From: Actinomycetota bacterium
GTDB lineage: Bacteria; Actinomycetota; Thermoleophilia; Gaiellales; Gaiellaceae
DNA length: 5,780 nucleotides
NCBI GenBank assembly: GCA_013811645.1
Contig: JACCUU010000077.1
Location: forward strand, 1-5,780
Direction: 5' to 3'
Notes under the pieces: generated by a model
Database searches by the model: none
What the model saw: the letters and a program-made list of their open reading frames with translations, nothing else
What the model was told of the DNA's origin: nothing
Program-made: the position numbers and the translations under genes
Shown: positions 1 through 5,233 of the stretch, one piece after another
Numbering within the stretch: position 1 is the first letter of the stretch
How the letters are laid out: every line of letters begins with the position of its first letter

Positions 1-285
1 GTCTTGGAGCACGTTCTCGCCGATCTCCAGGCGGCCGCGCCCGAACTCGTCGCGAACGTCGAGCGGCGCTTGGCGAGCGCGGCGGCGAAGTCAGGCCGCT
101 ACGTCGGCGAGATGCACGAGATCGCCGCGACCCAGACTGCGGCGGGTCTCACGCCTGGCCTCTTCGAGGCGATGGCCGAGATCTACTCGGCAGTGGGCAC
201 GACGCATGCCGCAACGAGGGCCCCAGAGGAGATCGCCACGGGCGAAACGCTCGAACAGCTGCTCGATGAACTGCGCAAAGGCTGA
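1..285 (+). CDS. NAD(P)-dependent oxidoreductase, C-terminal fragment (DUF1932-like)
   Basis: This is the 3' end of a gene that enters from the left edge; the frame is open from base 1 and ends at TGA 283-285, leaving 94 visible codons. The fragment is all-alpha in character. It carries the pattern GRYVGEMHEIAATQTAAGL followed by a short helix with FEAMAEIY, which resembles the C-terminal DUF1932 domain that follows an NAD-binding 6-phosphogluconate-dehydrogenase-like domain in many actinobacterial and proteobacterial oxidoreductases. The Rossmann domain and its GxGxxG motif would lie outside the window, so cofactor and substrate cannot be judged. The TTG at position 4 is an internal codon, not a start. 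The gene converges on the minus-strand block with a single base between the two stop codons, so it probably belongs to a separate transcription unit. The family call rests on a motif recognised by eye and is moderately sure. Confidence 0.62.
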   Translation, partial: VLEHVLADLQAAAPELVANVERRLASAAAKSGRYVGEMHEIAATQTAAGLTPGLFEAMAEIYSAVGTTHAATRAPEEIATGETLEQLLDELRKG

Positions 286-286
286 G

Positions 287-748
287 TCACTCTCGATCCT
301 GCATCGACCGCAGTGCCTCCTCCAGCCGCACGAGCCCGTCCGTCCAGCCCGCGTGGTGGAGGTCGTACCGCGCCTGCGTGGCAAAGGGACCCTGGTCGAG
401 CACGAACTCCGTGGACTCGCCGACGACGCGCAACGAAATCGTGACGATCGTCTCCCGATCGTCGGGGTCGGGATCCTCCCAGCGAAACGTGTACGCGAGC
501 CGGTCCGGCGGATCGACCTCGCGAAACTCTCCTGTCAGGTAGAAGAGCTCGCCTTCGGGCGGCTGCATCGCGATCCGATATCTGCCGCCGACGCGGAGGT
601 CGCTCTCGATGCCGGGTGACGTGAAGCCCGCTGGTCCCCACCACTGCGCAAGAAGCGCCGGCTCGGTGCATGCGCGGAAGACGAGCGAGGCCGGCGCCTC
701 GAAGACGTGCTCCAGATGGAGCGTGAGCCCGGTGGAGTGCGCCTCCAA
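287..748 (-). CDS. SRPBCC / AHSA1-family (START-like fold) protein
   Basis: A 153-residue protein of the usual length for the Activator of Hsp90 ATPase homolog 1-like branch of the SRPBCC superfamily, which forms a helix-grip cavity for hydrophobic ligands. Family marks are HVFEAPASLVFRACTEP (residues 14-30), AQWWGPAGF (35-42), the GGRYRIAM strand (54-61), and a C-terminal helix with HHAGWTDGLVRLEEAL (131-146). No signal peptide or membrane segment is visible, so it is probably cytosolic. The start is TTG at 748-746: an in-frame TAG (the stop of the preceding gene) lies just upstream, and no ATG or GTG occurs before the conserved N-terminal strand. The sequence AGGAC within the end of the preceding gene can serve as ribosome binding site. 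It is last in the block and probably translated by coupling. No role for such a protein in glutamate-synthase-like clusters is known to me, so its function there is open. Confidence 0.85.
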   Translation of the reverse strand: MEAHSTGLTLHLEHVFEAPASLVFRACTEPALLAQWWGPAGFTSPGIESDLRVGGRYRIAMQPPEGELFYLTGEFREVDPPDRLAYTFRWEDPDPDDRETIVTISLRVVGESTEFVLDQGPFATQARYDLHHAGWTDGLVRLEEALRSMQDRE

Positions 749-751
749 CGG

Positions 752-2080
752 CTACGTCCTGTTCGAGCCGGGAATCCAGTCCGTCCCGGCGACCGGAACT
801 CTTGCCATGGCCGCAGCCTCGACGGTGAGCGCGACGAGGTCCTCGGGCTCCAGGTTGTGCACGTGCGACTTGCCGCAGGCCCGCGCGAGCGTCTGCGTCT
901 CGAGCGTGAGCACCCGGAGGAAGTTTGCGATCCGACGACCGCCGAGGACCGGGTCGAAGCGCGCGGCGAGATCGTCGTCCTGCGTCGAGATCCCCGCAGG
1001 GTCCCGACCCGCTTGGTAGTCGTCGTAGAAGCCTGCCGAGCTGCCGATCTCCCGATACTCGTCCTCGAGCTCGGGGCTGTTGTCGCCCATCGCCACGAGC
1101 GCGGCGGTCCCGATCGAGACCGCGTCAGCACCCAGCGCCAGCGCCTTCGCGACGTCGGCGCCGCTCCGGATCCCGCCCGAAACGATCAGCTGCACCTGCC
1201 GGTGCATCCCGAGCTCCTGGAGCGCGTCGACCGCCAATCTCGTGGCCGGCAGGGTGGGAATGCCGACGTGCTCGATGAAGACATCCTGTGTCGCAGCCGT
1301 GCCGCCCTGCATTCCGTCGACGACGATCGCGTCGGCACCCGCCTTCACCGCGAGTTGGACGTCGTAGTACGTCCGCGACGCGCCGACCTTGACGAAGATC
1401 GGCTTCTCCCAGTCCGTGATCTCGCGCAGCTCACCGATCTTGATCTCGAGGTCGTCCGGTCCCGTCCAGTCGGGATGACGGGAAGCGCTTCGCTGGTCGA
1501 TGCCCTTCGGCAGGTCCCGCATCTCGGCGACGCGGTCGGAGATCTTGTGGCCGAGGAGCATCCCGCCGCCGCCGGGCTTCGCTCCCTGCCCGACGACGAC
1601 CTCGATCGCGTCCGCCCGGCGCAGATCGTCCGGATTCATGCCGTAGCGCGAAGGGAGCAGCTGGTAGACGAGCGTCTCGGAGTGCTCGCGCTCCTCGTTC
1701 GTCATGCCGCCATCGCCCGTGGTCGTCGACGTCCCGACTTCGGTCGCGCCGCGGCCCAGCGCTTCCTTCGCGGGGGCGGAGAGCGCGCCGAAGCTCATGC
1801 CGGCGATCGTCACCGGAATCTTCAGCTCCAGAGGCTTCTTCGCGAAGCGCGTTCCGAGGACGACATCGGTCGCGCAGCGCTCCCGATAGCCCTCGAGCGG
1901 ATAGCGCGAGATCGATGCCCCGAGGAACAAAAGGTCGTCGAAGTGCGGCAGGCGGCGCTTGGCCCCGAAGCCGCGGATGTCGTAGATCCCTTCACGTGAC
2001 GCGCGCTGGATCTCGGCAATGACGGTGCGGTCGAAGAGGTACGACTCGCGGAGGTTCCAGGGGCGCTCAGTAACAGCCAT
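752..2080 (-). CDS. glxD: FMN-binding glutamate synthase-family protein (GlxD / MgsC-like subunit)
   Basis: A 442-residue protein matching the FMN/2-oxoglutarate TIM-barrel domain of GltB as a stand-alone subunit. Visible motifs in order: TIAGMSFGALSAPAKEAL (91-108), TGDGGMTNEER (121-131), QGAKPGGGGMLLG (165-177), FVKVGASRTYYDVQLAVKAG (229-248, with Lys231 at the position of the barrel lysine near FMN), DGMQGGTAA (255-263), and the phosphate-binding end SGGIRSGADVAKALALGADA (301-320). A conserved tail ARACGKSHVHNLEPEDL (399-415) is typical of the split-gene family. Only Cys69 and Cys402 are present, so the three-cysteine [3Fe-4S] motif of classical GltB is absent; the corresponding stretch reads SSAGFYDDYQAGRDPAGIS (347-365). 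The ATG overlaps the TAA of the preceding gene by one base (TAATG at 2080). In S. meliloti the homologue is GlxD, in methylamine users MgsC of N-methylglutamate synthase; the sequence alone does not tell which reaction is run. Confidence 0.93.
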   Translation of the reverse strand: MAVTERPWNLRESYLFDRTVIAEIQRASREGIYDIRGFGAKRRLPHFDDLLFLGASISRYPLEGYRERCATDVVLGTRFAKKPLELKIPVTIAGMSFGALSAPAKEALGRGATEVGTSTTTGDGGMTNEEREHSETLVYQLLPSRYGMNPDDLRRADAIEVVVGQGAKPGGGGMLLGHKISDRVAEMRDLPKGIDQRSASRHPDWTGPDDLEIKIGELREITDWEKPIFVKVGASRTYYDVQLAVKAGADAIVVDGMQGGTAATQDVFIEHVGIPTLPATRLAVDALQELGMHRQVQLIVSGGIRSGADVAKALALGADAVSIGTAALVAMGDNSPELEDEYREIGSSAGFYDDYQAGRDPAGISTQDDDLAARFDPVLGGRRIANFLRVLTLETQTLARACGKSHVHNLEPEDLVALTVEAAAMARVPVAGTDWIPGSNRT

Positions 2081-2796
2081 TAGTACGCGCCCGCGTTGTC
2101 GATCCGAAAGTTATAGAGCTGCCGCGCTGAACCGTACCGCCGGAAATCGGCCGGATCGGCATCGATCTCGGCAGCTTTCAGCAGCTCGGTGAGCTGAGTG
2201 CGGTGCTCATCGCGAAGCTCCTTTTCGACACAGTCGGCGCCCAGGCTCGCGACGCTGCCGCGAACATAGAGCCTCGACTCGTAGACCGAGTCCCCGAGCG
2301 CCTCACCTGCGTCGCCGCAGACGACGAGCGAGCCTGTCTGAGCCATGAACGCGCTCATGTGCCCCACCGAGCCGCCGACGACGATGTCGATCCCCTTCAT
2401 CGAGATCCCACAGCGCGCGGCCGCGTCCCCGCGAACGACGAGCAGCCCCCCACGCCCCGTGGCCCCCGCCGACTGGCTGGCGTTCCCGTCGACGACGACG
2501 AGCCCGGACATCATGTTCTCGGCGAGGCCCGTGCTCGCGTTGCCGTGAATGCGAACCGTGGCCCGCTTGTTCATGCCGGCGCAGTAGTAGCCGACGTGCC
2601 CCTCGACCTCGACTTCGACGTCGGAATCCAGGCCGCACGCGACGGCATGCGCCCCGTTCGGGTTGACGATGCGCCAGGCAGCAGGCCCAGGGGACCCAGC
2701 AAGATCGTGAAGGCGTTGGTTGAGCTCGCGAAGCGGAGTCGTCTCGAGATCGACGTGCTCGACCGCAGCCTGCTGATCGCGCTCGGCGACCGCCAT
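2080..2796 (-). CDS. glxC: GXGXG-motif protein (GlxC / MgsB-like subunit)
   Basis: A 238-residue protein corresponding to the C-terminal GXGXG domain of glutamate synthase large subunit, also seen in tungsten formylmethanofuran dehydrogenase subunit C. Residues 45-185 form repeating short beta-strands with glycines at regular spacing: VEVEGHVGYYCAGMNKRATV, RIHGNASTGLAENMMSG, VVDGNASQSAGATGRGG, VVRGDAAARCGISMKG, VVGGSVGHMSAFMAQTG, VVCGDAGEALGDSVYESR, YVRGSVASLGADC. This gives a right-handed beta-helix. In glutamate synthase this domain is structural and positions the amidotransferase and FMN sites around the ammonia tunnel. A short helical N-terminus (1-40) and a C-terminal helix ending in an acidic/aromatic tail flank the helix. 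The ATG at 2796-2794 overlaps the TGA of the amidotransferase gene by one base. The same frame stays open for about 300 codons further upstream, but that stretch is an out-of-frame reading of the amidotransferase and should not be added to the protein. Confidence 0.92.
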   Translation of the reverse strand: MAVAERDQQAAVEHVDLETTPLRELNQRLHDLAGSPGPAAWRIVNPNGAHAVACGLDSDVEVEVEGHVGYYCAGMNKRATVRIHGNASTGLAENMMSGLVVVDGNASQSAGATGRGGLLVVRGDAAARCGISMKGIDIVVGGSVGHMSAFMAQTGSLVVCGDAGEALGDSVYESRLYVRGSVASLGADCVEKELRDEHRTQLTELLKAAEIDADPADFRRYGSARQLYNFRIDNAGAY

Positions 2797-3701
2797 CACA
2801 CGAGCTCCTTCTCCCACACGTACACGACGCCCGGCTCCGGCTCCCACATGCGCGCGTCCGCAGAGCCGGGCAGCACCGAGATCGCGCGCCACTCCGAGCC
2901 AATGGCCACCCACTCGTCCGTTTCTGCGAGCACCGCCGGCTTGCACGCGATCGGGTCGCGCAACACCGCGAAGCCGTCGGCGGTCCCGACCAGGAAGGTG
3001 TAGAAGCCGTCCAGGTCGGCGAGCGACCCTTCGAGCGCCTCCTGGAGCGACGCGCCCTCGCGCATCCGCCACGCGAGGTACCCGGCCGCCACCTCGGTGT
3101 CGTTCTCGGTCTGGAAGTCGATCCCCTCGCGGCGCAGCACCTCCCGCAACCGGTTGTGATTGGAGAGCGAGCCGTTGTGGACCAGGCAGAGGTCGAGCCC
3201 GGTCGAGAAGGGGTGCGACCCTTCGGTCGTGACCCGGCTCTCGGTCGCCATCCTCGTGTGGCCGAGGCCGTGGCTTCCCTCGATGTCCTCGAGCCGGAAC
3301 TGGTCGACGAACGCCCGCGGTCGGCCGACCTCCTTGTAGATCTCGATCACCCGGCCCGCGCTCATGACACGCAGGTCTGGGCGGTGCCGCCGGATCCAGT
3401 CCTCGACCTCGGCTGCCTCGCCCTCGACCACGACGACGGCGTGATTCGCGCGGATTCCCGCCACGTGTGCGCCTCCGAACGTCGCGGCAAGCTCGCCACA
3501 CAGAGCGTCCCAGGACATCGCCGGATCGAATGAGTAGAGCGTGAGCTTGCTCGAGCCGATCGGCGCCGGATCCCGGTAGACCGCGACGCCCGCGCTGTCG
3601 GGCCCGCGGTCGCTCATCTGCTCGAGCATGGACGCGAGGTACTCCCCGAGCCGAGGCTCGAGATCTGGGGATTTGCAGAAGAGGCCGACGATTCCACACA
3701 T
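2796..3701 (-). CDS. glxB: Class II glutamine amidotransferase subunit (GlxB / MgsA-like)
   Basis: A 301-residue Ntn-type amidotransferase subunit. The chain begins MCGIVGLF, so Cys2 becomes the N-terminal nucleophile after methionine removal. Further family marks are DRGPDSAGVAVY (31-42), GHTRMATES (147-155, with the substrate-binding Arg150), HNGSLSNHN (175-183, the Asn-Gly oxyanion element), ENDTEVAAGYLAW (199-211, with Asp201) and IGSEWRAIS (267-275). The enzyme would hydrolyse glutamine, or gamma-glutamylmethylamide if the cluster is of the Mgs type, and pass the freed amine to the FMN subunit through a complex with the next two gene products. The start at 3701 is fixed by the required Met-Cys, and by AGGAAG seven bases upstream; a TTG-started extension of 18 residues in the same frame would block the nucleophile and is not accepted. 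The stop overlaps the next start (TGATG). Whether glutamine or a gamma-glutamylamide is used cannot be read from these motifs. Confidence 0.94.
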   Translation of the reverse strand: MCGIVGLFCKSPDLEPRLGEYLASMLEQMSDRGPDSAGVAVYRDPAPIGSSKLTLYSFDPAMSWDALCGELAATFGGAHVAGIRANHAVVVVEGEAAEVEDWIRRHRPDLRVMSAGRVIEIYKEVGRPRAFVDQFRLEDIEGSHGLGHTRMATESRVTTEGSHPFSTGLDLCLVHNGSLSNHNRLREVLRREGIDFQTENDTEVAAGYLAWRMREGASLQEALEGSLADLDGFYTFLVGTADGFAVLRDPIACKPAVLAETDEWVAIGSEWRAISVLPGSADARMWEPEPGVVYVWEKELV

Positions 3702-3801
3702 ATGGTCACTTCCTACACTGGGTCGACGAACTCTAGGGCCTTCTGCCCCGGTCAAGTGCCCACTGTTCCTTAATGTCGTATGGAGCTTTCCTCCATACGA
3801 C
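3702..3801 (-). promoter_or_regulatory. Intergenic spacer between synthetase and amidotransferase genes
   Basis: This 100-base gap is the longest non-coding stretch in the window. Reading along the minus strand it holds a perfect hairpin directly after the synthetase stop, then about 65 bases without coding potential, then the strong ribosome binding site AGGAAG at about 3709-3714, seven bases before the ATG of the amidotransferase gene. A TTGACC (3755-3750) and a TAGAGT (3735-3730) occur but with only 14 bases between them, which is too short for a standard sigma-70-type promoter. Its size, compared with the one-base overlaps downstream, suggests that expression of the synthetase and of the three-subunit enzyme is partly uncoupled. 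Confidence 0.55.
3775..3801 (-). repeat. Perfect 11-bp inverted repeat (hairpin) directly after synthetase stop
   Basis: GTCGTATGGAG (3775-3785) and CTCCATACGAC (3791-3801) are exact reverse complements separated by five bases. In the minus-strand transcript the hairpin starts on the base after the TGA stop of the synthetase gene, with a GAAAG loop. The sequence after it is ATTAAGG, with no run of U, so it is not a classical intrinsic terminator. It could be a U-less terminator, an attenuator, a 3'-end stabiliser or processing site, or a DNA operator. The repeat itself is certain; its role is inferred. Confidence 0.85.
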
Positions 3802-5166
3802 TCAAAAGCGTGTCAGATACTCCTTGATCTCCCACGGGGTGACCTGCTCGTGGTAACGGTTCCACTCGTCCTGCTTCACCCGGATGAAGTAGTCCACGTA
3901 GTCCTCGTTCCGCCCCTCGCCGAGCGCCTCGCGGATCACCTCGTCGCGTTCGAGCTCCATCGTCGCCTGCAAGAGATTGGGTGGCAGCGTGTCGAGTCCT
4001 CGCGCCCGCAGCTCGTCATACGGGGTCGCGTAGAGATTCTCGGCGTTCGGCTCCCCGGGATCGATCTTGTTCTCGATGCCGTCGATCCCCGCCGCAAGGA
4101 TCACGGTGGCCGCCAGGTACGGGTTGGTAGATCCGTCCACGGTCCGATCCTCGATGCGCCCGGGAGCTGGAATCCGGAGCATCTGCGTCCGGTTGTTGTA
4201 GCCGTAGCTGATCCAGACCGGCGACCAGGTGGCGCCGCTCGATGTCGAGCCGAGCTTGAGCCGCTTGTACGAGTTCACCGTGGGCGCCGTCACCGCGCTG
4301 TAGGCCTTCGCGTGCTTCTTCAGCCCCCCGATGAAGTGGTACGCAGTCTCGGAGAGGCCGAGACCCCTGGCGTCGTCCTCGTCCAGGAACAGATTCGTGT
4401 CACCGTCCCAGAGCGACATGTGGAAGTGGCAGCCGTTGCCGGTGAGGTCGGTGAACGGCTTCGGCATGAACGTCGCGAGCAGGCCCTCCTGCTGAGCGAG
4501 CGTGTGCACCATGTACCGGAAAAAGATCGCCCGGTCGCAGCTCGTCAAGGCGTCGGTGTAGGTGAAATTCTGCTCGAACTGCCCGTTCGCGTCCTCGTGG
4601 TCGTTGGCGTAGTTCCCCCACCCCATGCCGTTGACGTAGTTCGACACACGGCGGAGGAACTCGTAGTTGCGCGTCAAGCCCCTGAGGTCGTAGCAAGGCT
4701 TCTCGAGGTCGTCGAGCGCGTCGGCGATCTTGATGCCGCCGTTCCCGTCGCTCTTGAGCAGGAAGTATTCGAGCTCCAACCCCATCATGAACTCGTAGCC
4801 CTTGGTCCGCGCCTTCGCGATCTGCCGGCGCAGGATCGTTCTCGGGTCATACGGCCATTCCTCGCCGTCGACCGTGATGTTGCAGGCGAACCGCGCGAGT
4901 GACGGCTCCCAGGGTACGGGCGTGAAGGTATTCAGGTCGGGAATCGCCGCGATGTCGGGGTCGCTCGGCCGTTGGCCGATCTCGCCCGCAGCGAAGCCGG
5001 CGAAGCCCGCTCCGTCGGAGACGAGATCGTCGAGGTACGCGGCGGGCACGAGCTTCGCGCTCGGGCGCCCGTACATGTCGACGAACTGTGCGAAGTAGAA
5101 CTCGACACCGAGGTCTTCCGACCTCGAACGAATCTCCTCGACCGTAGGCTCAGTGATCGTTGCCAT
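3802..5166 (-). CDS. glnT: Type III glutamine synthetase / gamma-glutamylmethylamide synthetase-like enzyme
   Basis: A 454-residue glutamine synthetase-fold ligase of type III (GlnT/GmaS) length. It would join an amine to the gamma-carboxylate of glutamate using ATP. The N-terminal beta-grasp domain has DMYGRPSAKLVPA (30-42). The catalytic domain shows ELEYFL (Glu131, Glu133: metal ligands), HEDANGQFE (Glu191, Glu198), GNGCHFHMS (243-251, His247), NSYKR (298-302, Arg302 for glutamate), YNNRTQMLRIP (323-333, Arg326 and Arg331) and RIEDR (337-341) followed by NPYLA. The acidic residues that bind ammonium in GlnA appear replaced: the FDGSS-type loop reads FAAGE (58-62) and the flap glutamate aligns with Trp314. 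That favours an organic amine, although GlnT of rhizobia, a family relative, is reported as a glutamine synthetase. The start has GGAAGGGAG just upstream. Position before split glutamate-synthase genes matches glnT-glx and gmaS-mgs clusters. Family call is sure; substrate (ammonia, methylamine or another amine) is not. Confidence 0.93.
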   Translation of the reverse strand: MATITEPTVEEIRSRSEDLGVEFYFAQFVDMYGRPSAKLVPAAYLDDLVSDGAGFAGFAAGEIGQRPSDPDIAAIPDLNTFTPVPWEPSLARFACNITVDGEEWPYDPRTILRRQIAKARTKGYEFMMGLELEYFLLKSDGNGGIKIADALDDLEKPCYDLRGLTRNYEFLRRVSNYVNGMGWGNYANDHEDANGQFEQNFTYTDALTSCDRAIFFRYMVHTLAQQEGLLATFMPKPFTDLTGNGCHFHMSLWDGDTNLFLDEDDARGLGLSETAYHFIGGLKKHAKAYSAVTAPTVNSYKRLKLGSTSSGATWSPVWISYGYNNRTQMLRIPAPGRIEDRTVDGSTNPYLAATVILAAGIDGIENKIDPGEPNAENLYATPYDELRARGLDTLPPNLLQATMELERDEVIREALGEGRNEDYVDYFIRVKQDEWNRYHEQVTPWEIKEYLTRF

Positions 5167-5168
5167 TG

Positions 5169-5230
5169 CTCTCCCTTCCGTTATCCCCAGGCCGCTTATA
5201 CGCCGTCCGCAGCGGCAAGGGAAGGGAGAG
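5169..5230 (-). promoter_or_regulatory. Nested inverted repeat covering the synthetase ribosome binding site
   Basis: CTCTCCCTTCC (5169-5179) and GGAAGGGAGAG (5220-5230) are exact 11-bp reverse complements 40 bases apart; inside them GCCGCT (5191-5196) and AGCGGC (5211-5216) form a second pair. On the minus-strand RNA the distal arm is the GGAAGGGAGAG that serves as Shine-Dalgarno of the synthetase gene, two bases before its ATG. In a transcript that runs through from the regulator gene, the Shine-Dalgarno could be fully paired with the proximal arm. A possible -10 box TATAAG (5200-5195) with a poor -35 TTCCCT (5223-5218) at 17-base spacing lies between the arms; RNA begun there would lack the proximal arm and leave the site open. 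Repeat geometry is read directly; the control model is inference. Confidence 0.6.
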
Positions 5231-5233
5231 TTC

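Noticed and set aside
707..1999. Long plus-strand open frame of 430 codons opposite the FMN subunit gene
   Set aside because: Its translation is low-complexity and rich in Arg, Asp, Val and Leu, shows no family motif, and lies entirely over well-recognised genes on the other strand. It is a GC-driven shadow.
2797..3699. Upstream extension of the GXGXG gene to a 539-residue protein
   Set aside because: The added 301 codons are an out-of-frame reading of the amidotransferase gene, rich in Arg and Gly without motifs. The ATG at 2796 in the TGATG overlap is the natural start.
3702..3755. TTG-started 18-residue extension of the amidotransferase
   Set aside because: The catalytic cysteine must be residue 2, and a good ribosome binding site precedes the ATG at 3701.
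3730..3755. Promoter TTGACC / TAGAGT before the amidotransferase gene
   Set aside because: Only 14 bases lie between the boxes and the -10 matches at four of six positions; not convincing without transcript data.
3775..3801. Classical intrinsic terminator after the synthetase gene
   Set aside because: The stem is perfect but the following bases ATTAAGG contain no U-run, so it was listed as a repeat and not as a terminator.
3628..4902. Plus-strand open frame of 424 codons opposite the synthetase gene
   Set aside because: The translation shows no recognisable domain and runs antisense to a gene with intact catalytic motifs, so it is a shadow.
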